Part shown: one piece after another, positions 13,595 to 21,727 of the stretch
Position numbering within the stretch: position 1 is the first letter of the stretch
Layout of the letters: each line of letters starts with the position of its first letter
NCBI GenBank assembly: GCA_902463235.1
Contig: CABQER010000010.1
Location: 1 to 28,934 of the forward strand
Source of the DNA: an uncultured Faecalibacterium sp.
GTDB taxonomy: Bacteria > Bacillota > Clostridia > Oscillospirales > Ruminococcaceae
Direction: 5' to 3'
Length of the DNA stretch: 28,934 nt
Program-made: the position numbers and the translations under genes
The notes under the pieces: model-generated
Seen by the model: only the letters and a program-made list of their open reading frames with translations
The model's database searches: none
What the model was told of the DNA's origin: nothing

Positions 13595-15658
13595 TCAGAC
13601 TTCCTGCATGGCGTTCTTGCCTGCAACGTAGCCGTAGTACATGGCCATGGAGTGGCTGACGCCCTTCAGGCCGATGGGGTACTCGGTGGCAAAGCGGTTG
13701 CCCTGCACGTTGCCTGCCACATACAGGCCGGGGATCACGTTGCGGTCGGCATCGAAGGTGTGGCAGTTCTCGTCGCTCTCCAGACCGCCGATGCAGACCA
13801 GCAGCAGCGCGGTGGTGAACTTGTCGGCGTAGAAGGGGCCGTTCTCCAGCGCCCACATGCGGGATGCGGGCTTGTGGAAGTCCTCGTCGTAGCCGTCCTT
13901 GGCCAGCTGGTTGTAGCGCTGGATGGACTCCAGAGCGGCCTGCTGGGCAGCGGTGTCATCGGGGTAGATCTTTGCCACCAGCTCTTCCAGCGTGTCAGCC
14001 TTGACGGCACGGCCGTCGGCCACGGCTGCTTCCAGCTGATAGGGGCTCTTGTAGTTGCGGTAAGTGGTGTTGTTCTTGGGGCCCTCTGCCTCGCTGGCGT
14101 AGTCCTCGTAGTAGCAGGCACCGCCGTGGGCTGCGGGCATGTAGGGCAGCTGCTGGGGCCAGTTGGAGTCGAAAATCTGCCAGCTCTCGCGGTTCTTCTG
14201 CAGCTCGATCTGGTTTTCCAGCTGCTGGCCGGGCAGGTCCTCGTTCATGAAGCGCTTACCGTTCAGATCCAGATTCAGGAAGCCTGCGTTGCCCATGACG
14301 CCCACACCGGACAGGTCGGCACCGCCGCCCATATGGTGGATCATGGGTGCGTGGCTCTGCTGCACCTGAGCGCCTGCCCACATGCCCAGCTGGATGCCGT
14401 CGCCCTGATTGGTGAAGCTGCCCTCCACGTCCACGTTGGTGAACAGGCACTGGATGTTGTTCTCAATGACTTCGGGGCAGAAATGCTGCAGCATCTTGGT
14501 GTTCTGGGAGTAATCGCCGGTGGACAGGATGACGCCCTTGGCGGCGTTGCACTTGATGTACTCGCCGGTGGCAGCATCGCGGGCATACAGGCCCACGCAG
14601 CGGCCGTCCTCCATGATGAGCTTTTCCACAAAGCAGCCGTAGAAGGTGTCCACGTTGCCGGTGTCAACGGCCTTCTGCATGTTGGCATTGACGGTGACGG
14701 ACTGGTTGGGCAGGAACTCCACGGAGGTGGGGTAGCAGGGGAAGCGCTCCTGCTTCCAGTCGTAGTTCTCGGGCAGCGGGTAGAAAATGGGGATCAGGAA
14801 GTTGTTTGCATTCTCGTCAGGGATGGCGCTGCGGGTGGTCTCGGCGTAGTACAGATCCGGGTTTGCTTCCACCCACCAGTCAAAGGCATCGCCGATGTTG
14901 TGGGCCCACTTGCTCATAATGGAGCGCTTGCAGCGGTAGGTGCTTTCCACCATGTGAGAATCCACGATCTCGTCGATCTGCTCACGGGTCCAGGTGTTGC
15001 GGCCCCACTTGGCCTGCACATTGCCGTTGATGACGGCATACTCGCCGCTGCGGCACTGGGGACCGTCAGCCTTTTCAAAGGCTGCCACCTTGCCGCCGTC
15101 CTCGGCGATGCTGCGCACGGCTGCCACACCGGCAACGCCGCAGCCCACCACGGCCACATCCACGTCCACCGTCTTGGTGACCTTGCTCTCGTCGATCTCC
15201 GGCTCGGTGCCCAGCCAGTCGTTCTCCGAAGCGGCAGCGGAGCTGTCTGCGCCGTCTGCCTTGACGCCCATGGCCTGCTCGATGCAGCTGGCAGCCGCCT
15301 TCTTGACGGCATTGGTGGTGACGGTAGCGCCGGAGATGTTGTCGATCTCGGTGCCCTGTGCGGCCATGATGGCCTCCTGCAGGGTGGGTGCGGCCACGCC
15401 GCCGATGCTTTCGGTCTCGTTGGAGGCATCGATGACCACCTCGGTGATGGCGGTCTCGCTGAAGGTCATGGTCACCTTCACCTCACCGATGCCGGTGGCC
15501 GTGCCGGTGTAGGTACCGGCGGTGTAGATGGCATCGCCGGTAGCGGCGGTGCTGGAAGAAGCTGCGGAGTTGCAGGCAGCCAGTGCACCGGCGGTGACAC
15601 CGCTCATGGCGGCAGCGGCGGCGACTTTCAAAAAGCCTTTGCGGGAGATCTTTTCCAT
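13595..15658 (-). CDS. Exported FMN-binding, FAD-dependent reductase (fumarate/urocanate reductase-like)
   Basis: A 687-residue protein. The N-terminus has SRKGFLK, a hydrophobic stretch and a lipobox-like LAAC with Cys29, indicating export and a lipid anchor. Residues about 46-125 form an FMN_bind domain with DNISGAT at 106-112; in this family ApbE attaches FMN covalently to the threonine (here Thr112). Residues about 165-687 are a FAD_binding_2 reductase domain with the dinucleotide motif VVGCGVAG (Gly172, 174, 177). The architecture matches secreted flavoprotein reductases that use fumarate, urocanate or related enoates as respiratory electron acceptors; the true substrate cannot be read. 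ATG 15658 is preceded by AGAGGAAATCC; the upstream extension to 15772 lacks a signal sequence. It is divergent from a LysR regulator, its likely controller. Confidence 0.9.
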   Translation of the reverse strand: MEKISRKGFLKVAAAAAMSGVTAGALAACNSAASSSTAATGDAIYTAGTYTGTATGIGEVKVTMTFSETAITEVVIDASNETESIGGVAAPTLQEAIMAAQGTEIDNISGATVTTNAVKKAAASCIEQAMGVKADGADSSAAASENDWLGTEPEIDESKVTKTVDVDVAVVGCGVAGVAAVRSIAEDGGKVAAFEKADGPQCRSGEYAVINGNVQAKWGRNTWTREQIDEIVDSHMVESTYRCKRSIMSKWAHNIGDAFDWWVEANPDLYYAETTRSAIPDENANNFLIPIFYPLPENYDWKQERFPCYPTSVEFLPNQSVTVNANMQKAVDTGNVDTFYGCFVEKLIMEDGRCVGLYARDAATGEYIKCNAAKGVILSTGDYSQNTKMLQHFCPEVIENNIQCLFTNVDVEGSFTNQGDGIQLGMWAGAQVQQSHAPMIHHMGGGADLSGVGVMGNAGFLNLDLNGKRFMNEDLPGQQLENQIELQKNRESWQIFDSNWPQQLPYMPAAHGGACYYEDYASEAEGPKNNTTYRNYKSPYQLEAAVADGRAVKADTLEELVAKIYPDDTAAQQAALESIQRYNQLAKDGYDEDFHKPASRMWALENGPFYADKFTTALLLVCIGGLESDENCHTFDADRNVIPGLYVAGNVQGNRFATEYPIGLKGVSHSMAMYYGYVAGKNAMQEV

Positions 15659-15725
15659 TTGGATTTCCTCTTTCTTCTCATCAATTTCTCTTCGTCTCTG
15701 CGGGAGTTTTTCCCGCGCCGCACTT

Positions 15726-15815
15726 AGTATAAAATATAACAAAGTAAAAGGGAAACAAAAAAATTTTGTCACACCAATAAAAAATGTTTATAACTGTCTC
15801 CCGCCATGTTATACT
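15726..15815. promoter_or_regulatory. Divergent control region between the reductase and LysR genes
   Basis: For the LysR gene, TATACT at 15810-15815 has TTTATA 17 bases upstream (15787-15792). For the reductase, a minus-strand TATACT lies at 15726-15731 with a weak -35, as expected for an activated promoter. The AT-rich region holds a perfect dyad TATAAC-N13-GTTATA (15789-15794 and 15808-15813). A related GTATA-AAAT-ATAAC half-symmetry lies at 15727-15740. These are candidate LysR-type binding sites overlapping both promoters. Confidence 0.5.
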
Positions 15816-15860
15816 GAGAGCAGACGGATCTTCCCCTGCACAGAAAGGAGCTTTTTTCGG

Positions 15861-16751
15861 ATGAACGACCACCAGCTGCTGTGTTTTCTCACCGTGAGCC
15901 GAACCTTGAATTTTACCACAGCCGCCCGGGAGCTGTACTGCACCCAGCCCGCCCTCAGCTACCAGATCCGCAGTCTGGAAAAGGAGCTGGATCTGGCCCT
16001 GTTTGAGCGCAGCACCACCCGCGTGGCGCTGACCGAAGCAGGCCGGGCCTTTGTGCCGCAGGCGGAGGGGATCTATCGCAGCATCCTGAACGCCCGCACC
16101 GCGCTGAAGGGCTTTGCCCGGCGGCGCACACTGACCCTGCGCCTGCCGCCGGTGCTGCTGCAGCGGGATCCCATTTATCCCATCCTGATGGCACGGCTGC
16201 ACGCCGCGCTGCCGGGATATGAGTTTGCGGTGGACACTCGGCCCGTGTCACGCAACCCCCACGAAATGCTCTGCAGCGAGGCAGACGCAGCCCTCTATCT
16301 GCCCTTTGGGCCGCTGCAGCCGGAGATCGAGCGCACCCCCATCCTGCACAACACCTTTTACCTGATCGTATCGCCGGAGCACCCGCTCACAGGGCGCAGC
16401 GCTCTGGCGCTGGCCGATCTTGCCGGGCAGCAGCTGTTTTATGAGCCGCTGTATCAGGAAATGGTGGATCTTGCCGTTGTTCAGCCCGGCCTGCCGTTTT
16501 CCGCACCAAGCTGGCACATGGTGGAAAACTACGAGTGTGTTTACAACGATCTGCTTGCCGGGCGCGGCATGTTTTTGTGCCCGATGAAATACCCGGCCTT
16601 TCCGGCGGCATGGTACCTGCCGCTGCAGCTGCCGTTGCCGGACACCTGTCTGCTGACCCTGCGGGACGACCCGCGTCCCGAGATCCAACGGCTGCGGGAG
16701 GTATTCACCGCTGTATACGCCAGCCGTGCAAAGCTGCTGGGAGAGGCGTAA
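15861..16751 (+). CDS. LysR-family transcriptional regulator
   Basis: A 296-residue LTTR. The winged helix-turn-helix occupies about 1-60 (LLCFLTVSRTLNFTTAARELYCTQPALSYQIRSLEKELDLALFER, shown by its AARELYCTQPALSYQI recognition part and the FERS-T-RVALTEAG wing). The effector-binding domain (about 90-290) is the usual two-lobed type, for example LIVSPEHPLTGRSALALADL. The start is ATG 15861, 10 bases after AAAGGAG; the frame is open far upstream only as antisense to the reductase. Divergent pairing suggests that it controls the reductase and itself in response to the substrate. It ends at a bidirectional terminator. Confidence 0.94.
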   Translation: MNDHQLLCFLTVSRTLNFTTAARELYCTQPALSYQIRSLEKELDLALFERSTTRVALTEAGRAFVPQAEGIYRSILNARTALKGFARRRTLTLRLPPVLLQRDPIYPILMARLHAALPGYEFAVDTRPVSRNPHEMLCSEADAALYLPFGPLQPEIERTPILHNTFYLIVSPEHPLTGRSALALADLAGQQLFYEPLYQEMVDLAVVQPGLPFSAPSWHMVENYECVYNDLLAGRGMFLCPMKYPAFPAAWYLPLQLPLPDTCLLTLRDDPRPEIQRLREVFTAVYASRAKLLGEA

Positions 16752-16794
16752 CAAGCAGCGCCGGAACGGCAAAATCGTTCCGGCGCTGCTTGTT
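16750..16794. terminator. Bidirectional terminator between LysR and PTS genes
   Basis: AACAAGCAGCGCCGGAACG (16750-16768) pairs over 19 bases with 16776-16794 around a 7-base loop. It sits between two convergent genes and starts at the last base of the LysR stop codon. T or A runs are short, but the symmetry serves both directions. Confidence 0.85.
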
Positions 16795-16804
16795 TCAGAA
16801 GAGA

Positions 16805-18175
16805 TCAGGCTTCTTCCGGCACATCATCAAAACCGATGAACCAGAGGATCGCAAAGGTGGCCACAAAGGCGATCGCGGCAGAGATCAGTGCGTTGATCAC
16901 GTTCATGGGATTTTCACCGACATACAGGCCGATGGCTGCCAGACCGGCACCACCGCCGCCAAAACGGCGCACACCGGTCAAACCGGCATACAGGCCGCCC
17001 AGACCACCGCCGATGGTGGTGGCGATGAGAGGCTTACGCAGACGGACGTTGACGCCGAACAGAGCAGGCTCCGTCACGCCCAGCAGAGCGGTCACACCGC
17101 CGGAAACGGCCAGCTGACGGAAGTTCTTGTTTTTGGTCTTGATGGCAACGCAGAGGGCTGCGGCACCCTGTGCAATGTTGGAAGGCAGATTACCGGGGCC
17201 GATGACCGTCTCATAGCCCAGCATAGACAGAGAGTTGACATAAGCGGGCAGCAGGCTGTAGTGCATACCGGTCATGACCAGGAACGGCATAAAGGCACCG
17301 ATGACGGTGGGCAGTGCCCAGGGGCAGACCTTTTCAATGGCCAGCAGGACGTTGACCAGACCATCGCCGATGATGCTGCCCAGAGGGCCAAGCACGCACA
17401 GGGAGATGGGAGCCATGATGAGGATGGTGAGCACCGGCCGCAGGATGAACTTGACCACAGAGGGCACGACCTTATTGACAAATCGTTCCACGTATGGCAG
17501 TACCAGCGTGATAAGGAAGATGGGGATGACTGAGGAAGAATAGGTTACCATCTTCACCGGCAGACCCAGCACATGGACCACATCGGCATCGGCTTTCAGG
17601 GCGATGAAGTTCGGGTGCAGCAGGATGGCCCCCAGCAGCATGGCCATCTGCGGGTTGCAGCCGAACTTTTTGGCCGCGGAGTTGGCCAGGAAGATCGGCA
17701 GGAAGTAATAGGAAGAGTCTGCGATGAAGTTGAGGAAATAGTACAGATTTCCGCTCTTGTCGATCCAGCCGAAGAGGGTCAGCACAGACAGCAGAGCCTT
17801 GATCATACCGGCACCGGCGATCAACGGCATCAGCGGGGTGAACACACCGGCCAGCGTGTCCAGAATGATGCTGACCCTGCTCTTCTTTTCCTCGGCCGGG
17901 GCGGCAGGCTGTTTGACTTCCTTACCGCCGAAGTCGCCCAGTTTCATCAGTTCATCGTACACGGCAGCCACTTCGTTGCCGATGATGACCTGATACTGGC
18001 CGCCTTTGTTCACGACACCCACCACGCCGGGTACGGCTTTGACCTTGGCCTCGTCCACGCCGTCCATTGACTTGAGGTTGAACCGCAGGCGGGTGACACA
18101 GTGGGTCAGAAATGTAACATTTTCTGCGCCGCCGACCTGTTCCAGCACCTGCTGGGCAGTTTTCTTTGCATCCAT
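16805..18175 (-). CDS. PTS beta-glucoside-type EIIBC permease
   Basis: A 456-residue sugar permease of the glucose/sucrose/beta-glucoside PTS superfamily. The EIIB domain (about 1-80) has the phosphorylated cysteine Cys26 in THCVTRLRF. A linker rich in Pro, Ala, Glu and Lys leads to the EIIC membrane domain (about 105-450), with the conserved GVTEPALFGVNVRLRKP. The EIIA domain of BglF-type proteins is absent, so a separate EIIA must serve it. With the GH1 gene 38 bases upstream it would import and phosphorylate a beta-glucoside such as cellobiose, arbutin or salicin. GGAGG precedes ATG 18175; the frame extends to 18262 only inside the GH1 gene. Confidence 0.94.
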   Translation of the reverse strand: MDAKKTAQQVLEQVGGAENVTFLTHCVTRLRFNLKSMDGVDEAKVKAVPGVVGVVNKGGQYQVIIGNEVAAVYDELMKLGDFGGKEVKQPAAPAEEKKSRVSIILDTLAGVFTPLMPLIAGAGMIKALLSVLTLFGWIDKSGNLYYFLNFIADSSYYFLPIFLANSAAKKFGCNPQMAMLLGAILLHPNFIALKADADVVHVLGLPVKMVTYSSSVIPIFLITLVLPYVERFVNKVVPSVVKFILRPVLTILIMAPISLCVLGPLGSIIGDGLVNVLLAIEKVCPWALPTVIGAFMPFLVMTGMHYSLLPAYVNSLSMLGYETVIGPGNLPSNIAQGAAALCVAIKTKNKNFRQLAVSGGVTALLGVTEPALFGVNVRLRKPLIATTIGGGLGGLYAGLTGVRRFGGGGAGLAAIGLYVGENPMNVINALISAAIAFVATFAILWFIGFDDVPEEA

Positions 18176-18213
18176 TTGTTTTGCCTCCTTCAATATCCTA
18201 AAAAATGCATTGC

Positions 18214-19620
18214 TTACAGGGCGGTGTCTGCGCCGTTGCTTGCAATGACTTTTTTGTACCATGCAAACGACTTTTTCTTTTTGCGGGCCAACGTGCCGCT
18301 GCCGTCATCCTTCTTGTCTACGTAAATGAAGCCGTACCGTTTGCGCATCTCGCCGGTGCCCACCGAAATAATGTCGATGGGACCCCAGCAGGTGTAGCCG
18401 ATCACCGGAACGTCATCCAGCTCAATGGCCTGCCGCAGCGCATCAATGTGACTGCCCAGAAAACGGATGCGGTAATCGTCCTGAATGCTGCCATCCGGCT
18501 CTACGGTGTCGATGGCACCCAGACCATTTTCCACAACGAACAGCGGCAGTTCATACCGGTCATACAGCTCATTCAGTGCGATGCGCAGGCCGTCCGGATC
18601 GATGGGCCAATCCCAGTCGGTACGCTGGAGATACGGATTGCTGCGTTCTACACAGCAATCCGTATCTTCCGTTGCACGGGCAACTGAAGAAAAATAATAG
18701 CTGAATGCGATGTAATCCACAGTTCCTGCGGCCAGCAGCTCGGCATCGCCCGGCTGCATCTCTACCGAAGTGCCCATGCGCCGCAGCTGTGCCGTGCACA
18801 GGCTGGTGTAGTGTCCGCGGCACATCACATCGGTGTAATAATAGTTCGGCATCATCTGGAATCTCTGTGCCAGCACATCCTTGGGTGCGCAGGTGCGCGG
18901 GTAGGTGGTGGGATACTGGATCATGCAGCCGATTTTATTTTCCGGGTCGACCGCATGCCCGATCTGCACGGCCTTTGCACTGGCAAGGAACATGTTGTGG
19001 CTGACCAGCGCTTTGACAGCGTTGTGCTCCTCGCCTTCGGCAAAGAGCACGCCTGCCTGATGGTATGGCTCGCTCTGGTTCATGGTCTCGTTGATCTCAT
19101 TGAAGGTCATCCAGTACCGGACCTTTCCCTTGTAACGCCGGAACACCGTTTCACAGTACCGGGCAAAGAAATCGATCAGGGCTCGGTTACGCCAGGAACC
19201 ATAGTGCTGCACCAGATACAGCGGCGTTTCGTAATGCGAAAGCGTGACCACCGGTTCGATCCCGTAGCGGTGCAGCTCGTCGAACACACGGTCATAGAAA
19301 GCAAGCCCGGCCTCGTTCGGCTGCAATTCATCGCCCTGCGGAAAGATGCGCGGCCAGTTGATGGACATTCGGAAGCACTTGAAGCCCATCTCGGCAAACA
19401 ACGCGATGTCCTCTTTGTAATGGTGGTAAAAATCCACGGCTTCATGGCTAGGGTAGTAGTTGCCCTCCATGACCTGTGTATGAATCTCGCGCGGGACGCC
19501 GTGGCGTGCACCTTTTTCCACGTCGGCAATGCTCAGGCCCTTGCCATCCGTCTGGTAGGCACCTTCGTACTGGTTGGCGGCGGTCGCACCGCCCCACAGG
19601 AACTTTTTTGGCATCTCCAT
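18214..19620 (-). CDS. 6-phospho-beta-glucosidase, glycoside hydrolase family 1
   Basis: A 468-residue cytoplasmic GH1 retaining glycosidase. The N-terminal MPKKFLWGGATAANQYEGA is typical. The acid/base Glu175 is in TFNEIN and the nucleophile Glu364 in VVENGLG. It would cleave the phosphorylated beta-glucoside delivered by the downstream EIIBC, releasing glucose 6-phosphate and the aglycone or glucose. The C-terminal segment YGFIYVDKKDDGSGTLARKKKKSFAWYKKVI is the usual end of bacterial phospho-glucosidases. AGGAGG lies 11 bases before ATG 19620, with a second in-frame ATG two codons later. The ribosome site lies inside a large hairpin (19628-19668). Confidence 0.96.
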   Translation of the reverse strand: MEMPKKFLWGGATAANQYEGAYQTDGKGLSIADVEKGARHGVPREIHTQVMEGNYYPSHEAVDFYHHYKEDIALFAEMGFKCFRMSINWPRIFPQGDELQPNEAGLAFYDRVFDELHRYGIEPVVTLSHYETPLYLVQHYGSWRNRALIDFFARYCETVFRRYKGKVRYWMTFNEINETMNQSEPYHQAGVLFAEGEEHNAVKALVSHNMFLASAKAVQIGHAVDPENKIGCMIQYPTTYPRTCAPKDVLAQRFQMMPNYYYTDVMCRGHYTSLCTAQLRRMGTSVEMQPGDAELLAAGTVDYIAFSYYFSSVARATEDTDCCVERSNPYLQRTDWDWPIDPDGLRIALNELYDRYELPLFVVENGLGAIDTVEPDGSIQDDYRIRFLGSHIDALRQAIELDDVPVIGYTCWGPIDIISVGTGEMRKRYGFIYVDKKDDGSGTLARKKKKSFAWYKKVIASNGADTAL

Positions 19621-19627
19621 AAGCTTG

Positions 19628-19668
19628 AAAACCTCCTTGCAGGTATAGAATACTTGCAGGGAGGTTTT
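19628..19668 (-). promoter_or_regulatory. Leader hairpin that buries the GH1 ribosome site
   Basis: Two 19-base arms (19628-19646 and 19650-19668) with a 3-base loop pair at 17 of 19 positions in the minus-strand RNA. The 3' arm contains the AGGAGG of the GH1 gene, paired with CCTCC in the 5' arm. TTTT ends the 3' arm, so it also looks like a terminator for the RpiR gene. Possible roles are termination, antitermination as in BglG/LicT systems, or translational control. Confidence 0.65.
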
Positions 19669-19747
19669 TGTGCAATATTTTTTAAACTTATTGGTACAGT
19701 GTTAATTTTTCTGTTTCTTTTTGCACGATCAAAAACGGAACAGTGTT

Positions 19748-20647
19748 TCATTCCGCATTTTCTTTGTGCAGATTCAACAAAATAGGATTGGTGGAGGTGC
19801 GGTGCTGTTCCAGCTCTCGGGCGCGTTCCAGCTTGTAGGTATAATTCTTCTGGTAGTTCTGCCGGAAGTACTCGGAATACAAGATGTCCAGTAGAAGGGT
19901 CATGGACAGATGGGAAGCATAGTCCCCAAGATTCTGATAGATGCTTTCTTTGGTGGAAAGGGTCAGCTTGCAATCCGCATAACAGGTCAGGCTGTTTTCG
20001 CCAAAGCTGGTCAGCGCAAGGATGGGTGTTCCGGAGCGTTTGCACTGCCGGGCAATCTCCAGCATCTGCGCCGTTTCGCCGGAATAGGAAATGATCATGG
20101 CAAGGTCCCTCTCGGACAGACAGCAGGCCTGATACCGCTGGTAGTTCAGATTGTTGAAAATGACCACCCGCTTGCCGATCTTGAGCATCTTTTCTCGGAA
20201 GGATTCGGCCTGATTGATGGCCGTCCCGGCGGAAAAAATGTGGATTTCCTCGTGATATTTGAGCAGGAGCACCGCTTTGTGCAGGTCTTCGTACCGGAGA
20301 AGCTGCATAGTGTCCTTGACGGCTTCTTCGTACAGCTCGCCGATGTTCTGCGCCACCCGCATGGGGCTGTCGTTTTCAGCAAAGGGAAAATTGAAATCCA
20401 CCTTGCCCTGTTGCTGGTCGAGATATTCCAGTTCACGCACAAAATTTTGCTTGAAGTCATCAAAGCCGGTAAAACCCAGCTTTTTGCAAAGGCGCAGGAC
20501 GGTCGGCGGAGAGGTGTAGGTCACTTCTGCCAGACTGCGGGTGGAATATTTGGCAATTTCCATCCCATGCGCCAAAATATAGGCGGCCAGCGTTTTTTCC
20601 CCTTCCGAAAGTTTTTCCTGAAACGCAAGTTTGTCCACGATCAGCAT
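19748..20647 (-). CDS. RpiR/MurR-family sugar-phosphate-responsive regulator
   Basis: A 299-residue protein with an N-terminal RpiR helix-turn-helix (about 1-75: LSEGEKTLAAYIL, YTSPPTVLRLCKKLGFTGFDDFK) and a C-terminal SIS phosphosugar-binding domain (about 110-250: IHIFSAGTAINQAESFREKML, MIISYSGETAQMLEIARQCKRSG). Such regulators sense sugar phosphates. Its place just upstream of the GH1 and EIIBC genes on the same strand makes it their probable regulator. ATG 20647 is preceded by GGAAGGGAG; an in-frame ATG at 20680 lies within the promoter. The longer upstream frame is antisense clutter. Confidence 0.93.
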   Translation of the reverse strand: MLIVDKLAFQEKLSEGEKTLAAYILAHGMEIAKYSTRSLAEVTYTSPPTVLRLCKKLGFTGFDDFKQNFVRELEYLDQQQGKVDFNFPFAENDSPMRVAQNIGELYEEAVKDTMQLLRYEDLHKAVLLLKYHEEIHIFSAGTAINQAESFREKMLKIGKRVVIFNNLNYQRYQACCLSERDLAMIISYSGETAQMLEIARQCKRSGTPILALTSFGENSLTCYADCKLTLSTKESIYQNLGDYASHLSMTLLLDILYSEYFRQNYQKNYTYKLERARELEQHRTSTNPILLNLHKENAE

Positions 20648-20675
20648 TGCGATTCTCCCTTCCGCTTTTTCTGTA

Positions 20676-20704
20676 AGCATATCATATCCTGCAGTATTTG
20701 GCAA
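20676..20704 (-). promoter_or_regulatory. Promoter of the RpiR-GH1-EIIBC unit
   Basis: On the minus strand TTGCCA (20699-20704), 17 bases, TATGCT (20676-20681). A start near 20669 leaves a leader of about 22 bases. Confidence 0.55.
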
Positions 20705-20721
20705 AAAAATTTGCGGCATGC

Positions 20722-20757
20722 AAAAACGCCGCCGCGTCAGCAAATGACGCGGCGGCG
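20722..20757 (-). terminator. Terminator after the transketolase genes
   Basis: CGCCGCCGCGTCA (20727-20739) and TGACGCGGCGGCG (20745-20757) form a 13-bp perfect stem. Five T follow on the minus strand (20722-20726). Confidence 0.92.
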
Positions 20758-20778
20758 CAGATACAGTGGGAGAAGCGC

Positions 20779-21726
20779 TTATTTGCCCAGCATTTCGTGG
20801 GCAGTCTTGCAGATGGTGGCAGCATCCAGACCGTAGAACTTCAGCAGGTCCCATGCCGGGCCGGAGCAGCCGAACACGTCCTGCACGCCCACACGGCGCA
20901 CAGGGGTGGGCAGCTTTTCGCTCAGCACGGCGCAGACGGCCTCGCCCAGACCTCCGATGACATTGTGCTCCTCGGCGGTGATGACCTTGCCGCACTCCTT
21001 TGCAGCCTTGAGGACGATCTCCTCATCCAGAGGCTTGATGGTGTGGATGTTGATGACCCGGGCGTGGATGCCCTCAGCAGCCAGCTGCTCCGCAGCCATG
21101 CGGGCTTCGTTGACCATCAGGCCGGTGGCGATGATGGCAATGTCGCTGCCCTCAGTGATCTGCTCACCCTTGCCGATCTCGAAGTGATAGTTCTCGGCAT
21201 CGTGGAACACAGGCACAGCCAAACGGCCAAAGCGCAGATAGACGGGGCCTTCCATTGCGTAGGCGGCACGCACAGCGGCGCGGGCCTCCACATCGTCTGC
21301 CGGGCAGATCACGGTCATGCCGGGGATGCTGCGCATGAGGGCAAAGTCCTCGCAGCACTGATGGGAAGCGCCGTCCTCGCCCACCGAGATGCCGCCGTGG
21401 GTGGCACCGATCTTCACGTTCAGGTGGGGATAGCCAATGGAGTTGCGCACCTGCTCAAAGGCACGGCCGGCGGCAAACATGGCAAAGCTGGAAACAAAGG
21501 GCACGTAGCCCATGGTGGACAGGCCTGCGGCCACGCCCATCATGTTGCCCTCGGCAATGCCGCAGTCAAAATGACGATCCGGGTAAGCCTTGCGGAACAT
21601 ACCGGTCTTGGTGGCAGCAGCAAGGTCTGCGTCCAGCACCACCAGATCCTCGTGGCCTTCGGCGGCCAGCTCCTTCAGGGTGTTGCCGTAGCTTTCACGG
21701 GTAGCGATCTTCTTCACATCTGCCAT
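20779..21726 (-). CDS. Transketolase, C-terminal subunit
   Basis: A 315-residue subunit with the transketolase pyrimidine-binding and C-terminal domains. Characteristic segments are DADLAAATKTGMF, HFDCGIAEGNMMGVAAGLS (with the catalytic Glu that activates thiamine), GATHGGISVGEDGASHQCCEDFALMRSIPGM and VITAEEHNVIGGLGEAV. With the N-terminal subunit encoded 1 base upstream it makes the heteromeric split transketolase found in many anaerobes. This enzyme moves two-carbon units in the non-oxidative pentose phosphate pathway. No other pentose-pathway gene is adjacent. Confidence 0.95.
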   Translation of the reverse strand: MADVKKIATRESYGNTLKELAAEGHEDLVVLDADLAAATKTGMFRKAYPDRHFDCGIAEGNMMGVAAGLSTMGYVPFVSSFAMFAAGRAFEQVRNSIGYPHLNVKIGATHGGISVGEDGASHQCCEDFALMRSIPGMTVICPADDVEARAAVRAAYAMEGPVYLRFGRLAVPVFHDAENYHFEIGKGEQITEGSDIAIIATGLMVNEARMAAEQLAAEGIHARVINIHTIKPLDEEIVLKAAKECGKVITAEEHNVIGGLGEAVCAVLSEKLPTPVRRVGVQDVFGCSGPAWDLLKFYGLDAATICKTAHEMLGK

Positions 21727-21727
21727 C

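Noticed and set aside
13583..15727. 714-codon open frame on the plus strand opposite the flavoprotein reductase
   Set aside because: It is antisense to a clearly recognised gene, has Ala/Gly/His/Val-rich low-complexity composition, and lacks a ribosome site. It is a by-product of GC-rich codon use.
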